From contig JAITHX010000122.1 in NCBI GenBank assembly GCA_031279735.1, positions 1 through 30,245 of the forward strand: a stretch of 30,245 nucleotides of DNA, read 5' to 3'. The position numbers were made by a program, and so were the translations under genes. The DNA is from Prevotellaceae bacterium (GTDB lineage Bacteria; Bacteroidota; Bacteroidia; Bacteroidales; UBA932). Positions 15,487 through 22,850 of the stretch are shown here, one piece after another (the first letter of the stretch is position 1; every line of letters begins with the position of its first letter). The notes under the pieces were generated by a model. It worked only from the letters and a program-made list of their open reading frames with translations. It searched no databases and was not told the DNA's origin.

Positions 15487-16440
15487 ATGCCTGTAACCGT
15501 TCCGCATGGCTTCCCCGCCGCCGAATATCTGAAAAGCGAGCATATTGCGGTCGATGAGCCGACAGCGGCACATTCTTTGTCTGCTCCGTCGTCCGCTCCG
15601 TCGTTCGCTCCGTCGTTCGCTCTGCGTCTTGCCGTTCTCAATCTGATGCCGATGAAGCGGGAAACGGAAGCGGACTTGCTGCGTCTGTTTTCAAATTCTC
15701 CCCTGCGGATAGAGATAGACTGGGTGCGCCCCGGCACGCATGTATCTAAAAACACGCCCGCCGAACATCTGCGCGAGTACTACGCGGTGATAGACGATGT
15801 GAAGGATCGGCTCTACGACGGATTCGTGGTGACAGGCGCTCCGGTCGAGCATCTCGAATTTGAAGCGGTGGACTACTGGGACGAAATCGCGGAGTTTCTC
15901 GACAGGATGCGTACCCGCGCGGGCGCTTCGCTGTTTGTCTGCTGGGCGGCTCAAGCCGCGCTCTATCACTATTACGGCGTGAGGAAATATCCGCTGCCGA
16001 ACAAGATGTTCGGAGTGTTCGAGCATACGGTCGGCGACGCGGCGAATCCTCTGTTCAGGGGTTTCGACGATGTGTTCTACGCGCCCCACAGCCGCTACAC
16101 GGAAATACGCAGGGAGGAGGTGCTGGCGGTGCCGGAACTGAGGCTTGTGTCCGAATCCGACGAAGCCGGCGTGTATGTCGTTCAGTCGCGCAACGGACGG
16201 GAAACGTTCGTGACCGGTCACTCGGAATACGCGCCCGACACCCTGCACAAGGAGTATTTGCGCGATGTGGCGAAGAATCTCCCGATCGACCCGCCCCGAA
16301 ATTACTATCCCCACGATAATCCCGACAATCCGCCGACGGTGCGCTGGCGGTCTCACGCAAACCTTTTGTTTGTCAACTGGCTTAATTATTGCGTGCTTAA
16401 AAATGCCCGCCCCCGCAACAACAATATCGAACTTTTATGA
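15487..16440 (+). CDS. metA: Homoserine O-acyltransferase (predicted acetyltransferase)
   Basis: Acylates homoserine at the first committed step of methionine synthesis. ATG 15487 is chosen because MPVTVPHGFPAAEYL is the conserved family N-terminus. The upstream in-frame extension overlaps the previous gene. The 317-residue protein shows the catalytic Cys152 (FVCWAAQAALYHYYG), His245 and Glu247 (TGHSEY). These correspond to Cys142, His235 and Glu237 of well-studied MetA, so a net ten residues have been added near the N-terminus, where a SAPS/FAPS tandem expansion lies (about 32-45). Glu121 (GAPVEHLEF) aligns with position 111, where Glu is associated with acetyl-CoA and Gly with succinyl-CoA, so O-acetylhomoserine is predicted. 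Its stop overlaps the hisA start. Confidence 0.92.
   Translation: MPVTVPHGFPAAEYLKSEHIAVDEPTAAHSLSAPSSAPSFAPSFALRLAVLNLMPMKRETEADLLRLFSNSPLRIEIDWVRPGTHVSKNTPAEHLREYYAVIDDVKDRLYDGFVVTGAPVEHLEFEAVDYWDEIAEFLDRMRTRAGASLFVCWAAQAALYHYYGVRKYPLPNKMFGVFEHTVGDAANPLFRGFDDVFYAPHSRYTEIRREEVLAVPELRLVSESDEAGVYVVQSRNGRETFVTGHSEYAPDTLHKEYLRDVAKNLPIDPPRNYYPHDNPDNPPTVRWRSHANLLFVNWLNYCVLKNARPRNNNIELL
15583..15618 (+). repeat. 12-bp in-frame tandem repeat (APSF) in metA
   Basis: Units GCTCCGTCGTCC, GCTCCGTCGTTC and GCTCCGTCGTTC follow one another at 15583, 15595 and 15607, then a partial unit. They encode the Ser/Ala/Pro-rich insert between the conserved N-terminus and the first core strand of MetA. Confidence 0.92.
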
Positions 16441-17138
16441 GACTGATACCCGCAATAGACATAATGGACGGCAAATGCGTGCGCCTCACCAGAGGCGACT
16501 ACTCCACAAGGAAGGTCTATAACGAAAACCCTCTCGATACGGCGAAGGAATTTGAAGCCGCCGGAATAAAATATCTGCACCTTGTCGATCTCGACGGAGC
16601 AAAATCCAGTCACATTGTCAACCACAGAGTTCTGGAGCAAATAGCGCGACACACCTCCCTGCAAATCGACTTCGGCGGAGGTCTCAAATCGGACGACGAT
16701 CTGCGCATCGCCTTCGACTGCGGCGCCGCACAGATAACGGCGGGAAGCATAGCCGTGAAGAATCCCGACCTGTTTCTGCAATGGCTTGACAAATACGGAG
16801 CCGACAGAATTATACTCGGAGCCGACAGCGCAAATCGCAAGATAGCGACTTCGGGCTGGCTGCAAACCTCGTCGCTCGACGTGCTGGACTTCATCTCGAT
16901 GCACGAGAAAAACGGAGTGAAATATGTGATATGCACCGATATCGACAGAGACGGAATGTTGCGCGGTCCCTCGTTTGAACTCTATGCCGAAATACTGCAA
17001 ACAACGTCCGTGCATCTGATAGCGAGCGGAGGAGTTTCGTGCATAGCCGACTTGCACCGTCTCGAAGAAACGGGATGCGAAGGCGTTATCATAGGCAAGG
17101 CGCTATATGAAGGGAGAATCACTCTCGATGAATTATAG
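16437..17138 (+). CDS. hisA: HisA, phosphoribosylformimino-5-aminoimidazole carboxamide ribotide isomerase
   Basis: A 233-residue (beta/alpha)8 enzyme that performs the Amadori isomerisation of ProFAR in histidine biosynthesis. Catalytic acid/base residues Asp8 (IPAIDIMDGKCVRL) and Asp130 (ILGADSANRKI) are present. Phosphate-binding glycine segments IDFGGGLKS (about 78-85) and LIASGGVSC follow the half-barrel repeat pattern. HisA, not HisF, is favoured by the DIMDGKCVRL start and overall length. The ATG overlaps the metA stop (ATGA), so translation is coupled, although no other his gene is nearby. This isolated hisA in a methionine/arginine cluster is an uncommon arrangement. Confidence 0.93.
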   Translation: MRLIPAIDIMDGKCVRLTRGDYSTRKVYNENPLDTAKEFEAAGIKYLHLVDLDGAKSSHIVNHRVLEQIARHTSLQIDFGGGLKSDDDLRIAFDCGAAQITAGSIAVKNPDLFLQWLDKYGADRIILGADSANRKIATSGWLQTSSLDVLDFISMHEKNGVKYVICTDIDRDGMLRGPSFELYAEILQTTSVHLIASGGVSCIADLHRLEETGCEGVIIGKALYEGRITLDEL

Positions 17139-17330
17139 GGTATGGGGTATGGGGCGCTTCGCCTGATGGCAGGGATTCTATCTCTGTCTTTCCATGCCGA
17201 TACCCTACATCCGTTTTTCACCGCGTTGCGGTGTTTTTTTTACCGCAAAGGACGCAGAGGCATCGCAAAGGGCGCCAGGGCTTCGCGTCCTTTGCGGTAA
17301 AAAAACACCGCAACGCGGTGAAAAATTATA
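17139..17330. repeat. Palindromic module with CACCGC terminator-like ends, downstream of hisA
   Basis: Starting at the hisA stop, TATGGGG heptamers and a TTCGCC segment resemble the sequence at 51-103. CACCGCGTTGCGGTG plus T-run lies at 17219-17241 and its mirror at 17306-17320. Between them, TACCGCAAAGGACGC (17241-17255) pairs with GCGTCCTTTGCGGTA (17285-17299). The left hairpin may serve as the hisA terminator. Confidence 0.88.
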
Positions 17331-17350
17331 TTTCTGTGCAACGAACTTTT

Positions 17351-17493
17351 AAAGGATGACGAATAAATAACTTAGCACACAGATAACACAGATAACACAG
17401 ATAACACGGATGACACAGATTTACGCGAATTTAAATCTGTATCGTCTGTATCGTCTGTATTATCTGCGTGCTGAAAACCCGAAAGTATCCTTT
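17351..17493. repeat. Hairpin of CACAGATAA nonamers
   Basis: The left arm has CACAGATAA three times with degenerate copies (about 17376-17420). The right arm has TCTGTATCG-type nonamers, its near reverse complement (about 17434-17473). The outer bases AAAGGAT (17351-17357) and ATCCTTT (17487-17493) also pair. The loop contains TTACGCGAATTTAAA. No gene is present. Confidence 0.85.
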
Positions 17494-17579
17494 ATAAGTG
17501 GTTCTGCTGGGAATTGTGTGGAAAAGCCATAAAACCCTTATTTTTCAAAGGTACCTTAGCAGCATCCGGACAGCATGTA

Positions 17580-17879
17580 TTCACCCTTATTCCCCTATTA
17601 AGGGATTAAGGGATCGTGCGGTTATTCACCGCGTCGCGGTGTTTTTTCACCGCAGAGGACGCAGAGGCTTCGCAAGGGGCGCAGAGGCTTCGCGACCTTT
17701 GCGCAAGGTCGCCGGAGGCTGCGGGTCAAGCCCTCAATACTTGTAATCGCGCGCCCTTCGCAAAGGACGCGAAGCCCTTGCGCCCTTTGCGAAGCCCTTG
17801 CGCCCCTTGCGTTACAAAAACACCGCAACGCGGTGAAAAGACACGCAAACTTTTTCCGCACAATTCCCAGTAGAACCTT
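17580..17879. repeat. Left arm of a 300-bp inverted repeat, itself a palindrome
   Basis: This arm runs from TTCACCCTTATTCCC to CCCAGTAGAACC and is repeated in reverse complement at 18162-18452. Within the arm, CACCGCGTCGCGGTG (17627-17641) and CACCGCAACGCGGTG (17821-17835) bound a block of 9-bp GCAGAGGAC/TTCGCAAGG-type units. Both edges are therefore terminator-like hairpins. A partial extra copy of its right edge (GGTTCTGCTGGGAATTGTGT) occurs at 17500-17519. Confidence 0.9.
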
Positions 17880-17945
17880 ATAAGTTATTTGTTCGACATC
17901 CCTTAATTCGCGAAACCATGTCGAAAAACATATCGAACCTTATTT

Positions 17946-17995
17946 ATAGGAAGGATATAGGAAGGATATAGGAAGGATATAGGAAGGATACAGGA
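17946..17995. repeat. 11-bp tandem repeat
   Basis: TAGGAAGGATA is repeated four times with a fifth partial copy ending in CAGGAAG. It lies in the spacer between the two arms of the large inverted repeat. The rest of the spacer (17996-18161) shows no gene or further structure I can recognise. Confidence 0.9.
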
Positions 17996-18161
17996 AGACC
18001 GAAAAAAGTCCGACAACGTTTGAACTTGCAATGCGCTACAGTGGGGCAGCGAAAAATGACGAAGCAAAACACACTTAAGCGCTGTTGGTTACAAACGACC
18101 CAAAACAGGCAAATCCTGCCGAAGAACATATCGCCGCGAAAAGAATTTTCAGGACAACATT

Positions 18162-18452
18162 TAGGTTCTACTGGAAATTGTGTGGAAAAAGTTTGCGTGT
18201 TTTTTCACCGCGTTGCGGTGTTTTTGTAACGCAATGGGCGCAAGGGCTTCGCAAAGGGCGCAAGGGCTTCGCGTCCTTTGCGAAAGGCGCGCGGTTACGA
18301 TTCTTGAGGGCTTGACCCGCAGCCTCCGGCGACCTTGCGCAAAGGACGCGAAGCCTCTGCGCCCCTTGCGAAGCCTTTGCGTCCTCTGCGGTGAGAAAAC
18401 ACCGCGACGCGGTGAAAACCGCACAATCCCTTAATAAGGGAATAAGGGTGAA
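18162..18452. repeat. Right arm of the 300-bp inverted repeat
   Basis: This is the reverse complement of 17580-17879 with scattered changes and small indels. It begins TTAGGTTCTACTGG and ends AATAAGGGTGAA. Internal hairpins CACCGCGTTGCGGTG (18206-18220) and CACCGCGACGCGGTG (18400-18414) mark the module edges. Several open frames cross it on both strands, but they translate the same repeat and are not genes. Confidence 0.9.
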
Positions 18453-19055
18453 CACTTATTATAAATAAGAATGGAGTATTTAACTTAAGGCACACATCGC
18501 TTAACAGTCGCGGAACGGGCTATCCCGTTCTTCTGCGCGAAGGGAGAACGTTTTTTTTGAATAAACGGACAGGCGGCTACGTTCCTTAAGTAAAAATGGG
18601 CTATATTTAACTTAAGATTTACGTTTGAAAAACGTTAAATGGGGCGATTTTAACAATTCTTTACGCGAATTTAACGTTTTAGTTTTAACACTCTTTTGCC
18701 TTATTATTTTTAACAAAAAGGGGTATTTACAGTATTAAACGGCTTTAGAATGAATGGAATAACTATATTTAAGTTTCTTAAATTCTAATCTCTTTCAGAA
18801 AAATTATATAAGCAAGATTCCGGCGTTTGCATCAAAGGCTTTAACTTATTGACTAATTTGGTGTAACAGCTGATTTTTTCGGTCGAATGGAAAGAGCGAT
18901 TCCTCCGTTGAAATTTACAACGCATTGTTTCATAACCGTTTATTTTGCAAGCCGATGAAGGCGCGTTGCCGTTCGGCTGAGGTTAAAAATGGTTAAGGGC
19001 GGTATTTATATTGTTAATAGTTATTTCCTTTGTGTCAATAAGCATTGGATGTAAA
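18453..19055. other. AT-rich gene-free region before the lysozyme gene
   Basis: About 600 bp without a credible gene. It contains two copies of ATTTAACTTAAG (18478-18489 and 18605-18616), a perfect hairpin GAACGGG-CTAT-CCCGTTC (18513-18530), and a small hairpin ACGTTT-GAA-AAACGT (18621-18635). Many TTTAAC/TTAAC motifs occur. The base composition is markedly more AT-rich than the neighbouring modules. A weak -7 box lies near its end. Confidence 0.7.
19025..19032 (+). promoter_or_regulatory. Possible -7 box TTCCTTTG for the lysozyme gene
   Basis: One mismatch from TAnnTTTG. It would start transcription near 19039, just ahead of ATG 19056. This supports that start over the TTG at 19011, which would precede the transcript start. 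Confidence 0.35.
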
Positions 19056-19766
19056 ATGAAATATCTTTATTCTATCATAGTAGTAGTGGTCGTAGCGATC
19101 AACACTGCGGGGGCAAGACAGAAAGATTTCGGAGTATTTATTCCGATTCAGGGCACACACGGGATCGATGTATCCAGGTATCAGGACAAAATCGATTGGA
19201 AACAGGTGGCAGGATTAAAGTACGGCGACGACGGCATCGGCATAACGTTCGCGTTTATCAAAGCCACCGAGGGTAAAACTCTCAAGGATTGTTTTTTCGA
19301 CCATAACTGGAAGGAAACGAAGAAACACAAAATAATACGGGGGGCATACCATTACTATAAGCCCAACGTGAGTTCGAGCGAACAGGCGGAGAATTTCAAG
19401 AAGAATGTTGTTCTTCAGAAGGGCGATCTTCCTCCGGTGCTGGACGTCGAAGAGCTTGGTAAGTTCGGAGTTCAGAATCTGAAGAAGGGATTGAAGAACT
19501 GGCTGAAAATAGTGGAAGCACACTACGGGATCAAGCCCATAATCTATACGAGCACGAACTTTTACAAAGCGTACTTGTCGGGCGACGATTTTAAGGAGTA
19601 TCATTTTTGGATAGCCCAGTACGGCAAAACTAATCCTCGTGTCGATCGGGACTGGCTTTTCTGGCAATACAGCGACAAAGGCATAATAAAGAACATCAGG
19701 TCGAAAGTTGCGCTGAATTATCACAAAGGAACGAAGGAAGAATTGCTGTCTCTATGTAAGAAGTAA
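19056..19766 (+). CDS. Secreted glycoside hydrolase family 25 lysozyme
   Basis: A 236-residue muramidase predicted to cut the MurNAc-GlcNAc bond of peptidoglycan. ATG 19056 gives a signal peptide (MKYLYSIIVVVVVAINTAGA) with export to the periplasm or beyond. The GH25 domain covers most of the mature protein. Catalytic-site acids Asp38 (GIDVSRYQ), Asp130 and Glu132 (VLDVEE) are present, as are family landmarks FAFIKATEG, RGAYHYYKP and DWLFWQYSD. There is no cell-wall-binding repeat, so it is a single-domain enzyme. It stands alone between a large repeat region and a strong terminator. It could act in self wall turnover or against other bacteria, and the sequence does not decide. Confidence 0.9.
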   Translation: MKYLYSIIVVVVVAINTAGARQKDFGVFIPIQGTHGIDVSRYQDKIDWKQVAGLKYGDDGIGITFAFIKATEGKTLKDCFFDHNWKETKKHKIIRGAYHYYKPNVSSSEQAENFKKNVVLQKGDLPPVLDVEELGKFGVQNLKKGLKNWLKIVEAHYGIKPIIYTSTNFYKAYLSGDDFKEYHFWIAQYGKTNPRVDRDWLFWQYSDKGIIKNIRSKVALNYHKGTKEELLSLCKK

Positions 19767-19791
19767 ATAAAAAATTAGTAAACAGTCAATT

Positions 19792-19836
19792 TTGTCCGAA
19801 TCGAGAAATTCTTCTCGTTTCGGGCAATTTTATTTA
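19792..19836 (+). terminator. Intrinsic terminator after the lysozyme gene
   Basis: Arms 19792-19807 (TTGTCCGAATCGAGAA) and 19812-19827 (TTCTCGTTTCGGGCAA) pair over 16 bp with two mismatched positions around an ATTC loop, followed by TTTTATTTATTT. The rest of the gap to parA (19837-20037) holds only a promoter box. Confidence 0.85.
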
Positions 19837-19930
19837 TTTCCGGCTCAACCCCGCTTCGGGAAACCTCAGATATCGTTTCTTGAAACATAAGAGATTATAA
19901 TAACGATTACCATAATTAAAAAAGATTTGA

Positions 19931-19938
19931 TATTTTTG
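19931..19938 (+). promoter_or_regulatory. -7 promoter box TATTTTTG ahead of parA
   Basis: An exact TAnnTTTG match. The inferred start near 19945 gives a leader of about 90 bases before the parA ATG at 20038. No parS-like 16-bp palindrome was found near it or elsewhere in the window. Confidence 0.55.
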
Positions 19939-20037
19939 CGCCGAATATGTGCAAGGATGCGTCCGAAAGTCATATTGAAAAACAAGTGGTAGATTTTAGA
20001 TCTATTTGATAGGTAATATTTTATATAGTGTAATTTT

Positions 20038-20826
20038 ATGGGAAAAGTCATTGCGATAGTTAACCAGAAGGGCGGCGTGGGAAAAACAACGACGGCGATA
20101 AACGTGGCGGCAAGTCTGGGCGTTCTGGAAAAAAAAGTCTTGCTGATAGATGCCGATCCTCAGGCAAATGCGTCATCGGGAATGGGATTCGATATTAATT
20201 CCGTAAAAAACAGCATATACGAGTGTTTCATAGGAAAATCGACGGCAAAGGACGCCATACTGAATACTGAAATAAAAGGATTTGACCTGATCAGCTCGCA
20301 CATTGATCTGGTGGGAGCGGAAATAGAAATCCTCAACATGCCCGACAGAGAAAAGATAATGAAATCCGTAATCGACAAGGTTAAAGATCAGTATGACTAT
20401 ATTTTCATAGATTGCTCGCCCTCGCTGGGGCTAATTACGGTCAACGCGCTCACAGCCGCAAATTCGGTAATAATACCCGTCCAATGCGAGTATTTCGCGC
20501 TCGAAGGACTGGGAAAGCTGCTGAACACCGTAAAGCTCATACAGGTGCGTCTGAATCCCGAGCTCGAAATCGAAGGGTTCCTGCTCACGATGTACGACGC
20601 GCGGCTGCGGCTGGCAAATCAGGTGGTCGAAGAAGTACGGCGGCATTTCGGAAAGATGGTGTTTCAAACTATCATTCAGAGAAACGTAAAACTTGGCGAA
20701 TCGCCCTCTTTCGGAAAGCCCGTAGTGCTTTACGACGCCTCATCTGTCGGAACTGCAAATTATCTCAACATGGCAAAGGAAATCCTGAAAAACAATTCGA
20801 ATAAAGAATCGCAAAAGGCTCATTAA
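20038..20826 (+). CDS. parA: ParA/Soj chromosome-partitioning ATPase
   Basis: A 262-residue cytoplasmic P-loop ATPase of the MinD/ParA group that segregates origin regions with ParB. The deviant Walker A KGGVGKTTTA lies at 11-20 with the signature lysine. Walker A' (LLIDADPQANASSGMG) and Walker B (YDYIFIDCSPSLGL) follow. There is no N-terminal helix-turn-helix, so it is the chromosomal Soj type rather than plasmid type Ia. The parB start is 5 bp downstream. The order parA-parB-DUF5683-lytic transglycosylase is the standard Bacteroidota arrangement, which supports a chromosomal locus. Confidence 0.95.
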   Translation: MGKVIAIVNQKGGVGKTTTAINVAASLGVLEKKVLLIDADPQANASSGMGFDINSVKNSIYECFIGKSTAKDAILNTEIKGFDLISSHIDLVGAEIEILNMPDREKIMKSVIDKVKDQYDYIFIDCSPSLGLITVNALTAANSVIIPVQCEYFALEGLGKLLNTVKLIQVRLNPELEIEGFLLTMYDARLRLANQVVEEVRRHFGKMVFQTIIQRNVKLGESPSFGKPVVLYDASSVGTANYLNMAKEILKNNSNKESQKAH

Positions 20827-20831
20827 AGTCC

Positions 20832-21695
20832 ATGACAAAAAAAAACGCATTGGGAAAAGGATTAGGCGCCTTGATCTCCGATGCTCCTCAGAGCACGGAA
20901 AACATCTCGGTGGCCAACTACGAGATCGACATAAGCAAAATCAGTGTGAATCCGGGTCAGCCGCGAACCTCGTTCGACGAGGAATCACTGACGGAGCTTG
21001 CCGATTCGATAAGAATGCACGGAATAATACAACCTCTCACCCTGAGAGAAATAAATAAGGACGAATATCAGATAATCAGCGGAGAACGACGCTTCAGGGC
21101 GGCGAAAATGGCGGGACTGACAACAGTGCCGGCTTTCGTCAGAACAGCCAACGATCAGGAAACCCTCGAAATGGCTCTCATCGAAAACATTCAGAGAGAA
21201 GACCTCGACGCGATGGAAATAGCCCTCTCCTACAACCGTCTGATAGACGAATGTCAACTCACTCAGGAAGAATTGAGCGTGCGCGTCGGAAAAAAACGCG
21301 CCACGGTGACGAACTACCTGCGCCTGCTGACCCTCGAAGACGAAGTGCAACAGTCCATCAAGGAACGAAAAATCAGCATGGGGCACGCAAGAACCCTCGC
21401 CGGAATAACCGACAAAAAGATTCAGCGGAAACTTGCGGGCAAAATAATCAGCGAAGATTTGTCGGTGCGTCAGATAGAGGAGATCGTGAAGAAAATGAAC
21501 GAGGAAAAACCCTCGAAATCAAACGGCAAGCAGGAGGAATTATCGGACAGGTTCTGTGTGCTGGTGGAACTGCTGGAATCGAAGTTCAACAGCAAAATCC
21601 ACATCAAGCGCAATAAGAAGGGCGAAGGAAGCATCATCATCAACTATGCTTCCGACGACGACATAGAAACCTTCATAAAGAATCTAAGCGTCTGA
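20832..21695 (+). CDS. parB: ParB/Spo0J chromosome-partitioning protein
   Basis: A 287-residue CTP-dependent clamp that loads at parS sites. Short N-terminal ParA-stimulating segment KKNALGKGLGALI (3-15). ParB/Srx domain from about 31, with the GERRFRA CTP-binding motif (84-90) and ENIQRED (118-124). Helix-turn-helix at about 143-165 (TQEELSVRVGKKRATVTNYLRL), and a C-terminal dimerisation region after a charged linker. Length and order are as in chromosomal ParB. It is coupled to parA by close spacing, and the DUF5683 gene starts 20 bp after its stop. Confidence 0.95.
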   Translation: MTKKNALGKGLGALISDAPQSTENISVANYEIDISKISVNPGQPRTSFDEESLTELADSIRMHGIIQPLTLREINKDEYQIISGERRFRAAKMAGLTTVPAFVRTANDQETLEMALIENIQREDLDAMEIALSYNRLIDECQLTQEELSVRVGKKRATVTNYLRLLTLEDEVQQSIKERKISMGHARTLAGITDKKIQRKLAGKIISEDLSVRQIEEIVKKMNEEKPSKSNGKQEELSDRFCVLVELLESKFNSKIHIKRNKKGEGSIIINYASDDDIETFIKNLSV

Positions 21696-21715
21696 AAACG
21701 GAAGAAAAGAACGCC

Positions 21716-22714
21716 GTGCACCCTTATCGGAAAAAACTTTTCGCGGAACTGTCGGGAATCCTGCCGGCGCGACTTGTGTTTTGTTTCCGGTTCTGTTTCC
21801 GGTTTTGTTTCCGGTTTTGTTTCTTGTTCTGTTTCCTGTTCTGTCTCTTGCCCTCCGCCGGCGTCTATGCTCAGATAACTTCCTATTCTCAGGAACAAAA
21901 GGATCCTGCGGAAGAAGAGGCAAAAAACATCGAAGTCAAAGAACGAAAAAGCTATATAAAGGGTCTCAAAGGCACGGATTCGCTTTCGATAAGCCGGGTC
22001 GTCACAGCATCGATGCTTGTGCCGGGCTACGCTCAGGCATACAACAGACAGTACTGGAAAATTCCGGCGCTCTACGCAGGGGGAGCGGCATTGATTTACG
22101 GCGGAGCGCGAAGCAATGCGCTGTACAGGCAAACGGGCAAAGAGAGATACCTCTCCCAAAGCAAATACTGTTACGCGGGAGCGGGCTTGTTCTATCTTGC
22201 GGGTCTCATCGACGGACTGACAAACTACAAAACTCCGAAAGGCGTTATCGTCCCCGTAAAAGCCACGTTTTATTCCGCTTTTCTGCCCGGGCTCGGACAA
22301 GCCTACAACGGGGACTACTGGAAGATACCTCTCATTTACGGCGGGTTTGCTTTCTGGGCATACTGGCTCGACATTAACGCCATGCAGTACAACCGGTTTC
22401 GCAACGCCTACAATATAGAGGACGCGCGCGCTAAGGGCGACACGGAACAGACAAGCGAGTTCGAGGGACGGCTGTCGCTGGAAAGCATCAGAAGCTATCG
22501 CGACAGTTACAGGCGCCAGAGAGACTATGCCGTTCTGTATCTTGCTCTCTGGTATGCGGTGAATATCGTTGACGCAACGGTATTCGCTCAATTGAGCAAT
22601 TTCGACGTAAGCGAAAATCTTTCGTTCAATATTTCGCCGGCGCTGATACCTTTGAATTTGTATGCACAAGGCGAACCGGCAATAGGATTCAACTTGAAGA
22701 TAGGATTAAAATAA
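21716..22714 (+). CDS. DUF5683-domain membrane/envelope protein
   Basis: A 332-residue protein. No ATG is in frame near the beginning, so GTG 21716 is the most likely start, 20 bp after parB. The N-terminus has an unusual signal-like hydrophobic stretch made of FRFC/FLFC units (about 23-46) and a cleavage-like SAGVYAQ. The body contains two similar blocks, MLVPGYAQAYNRQYWKIPAL and FLPGLGQAYNGDYWKIPLIY, each next to hydrophobic segments. This duplication is typical of DUF5683 (P-G-x-GQ-x-YN-x-x-YWK). The function is unknown. Its constant place between parB and the lytic transglycosylase in Bacteroidota suggests an envelope or cell-cycle link. Confidence 0.85.
   Translation: MHPYRKKLFAELSGILPARLVFCFRFCFRFCFRFCFLFCFLFCLLPSAGVYAQITSYSQEQKDPAEEEAKNIEVKERKSYIKGLKGTDSLSISRVVTASMLVPGYAQAYNRQYWKIPALYAGGAALIYGGARSNALYRQTGKERYLSQSKYCYAGAGLFYLAGLIDGLTNYKTPKGVIVPVKATFYSAFLPGLGQAYNGDYWKIPLIYGGFAFWAYWLDINAMQYNRFRNAYNIEDARAKGDTEQTSEFEGRLSLESIRSYRDSYRRQRDYAVLYLALWYAVNIVDATVFAQLSNFDVSENLSFNISPALIPLNLYAQGEPAIGFNLKIGLK
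21782..21853 (+). repeat. 12-bp in-frame tandem repeat in the signal peptide of the DUF5683 protein
   Basis: Six 12-bp units of the form TGTTTCCGGTTT follow each other from 21782 to 21853, with later units drifting to TGTTTCCTGTTC and TGTCTCTTGCCC. They encode CFRF/CFLF tetrapeptides forming the hydrophobic core of the export signal. Confidence 0.92.
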
Positions 22715-22850
22715 TTTAACGTGCGACATACGGGTTTAAAATCAGCGATTTAACAAATATTTAAACTGTTTTTCCACTCAGGGTGGATATAAATGCGTAC
22801 CTTTATCCCGTAATTTTACGGCGTACTTTGTTGTATAAAAATTTAAAAAT

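Noticed and set aside
17498..18495. Multiple open frames of 60-95 codons on both strands
   Set aside because: They are translations of the inverted repeat arms. The same peptides occur on opposite strands because the arms are reverse complements.
19767..20037. parS centromere site next to parAB
   Set aside because: No 16-bp palindrome resembling TGTTTCACGTGAAACA was found here or elsewhere in the window.
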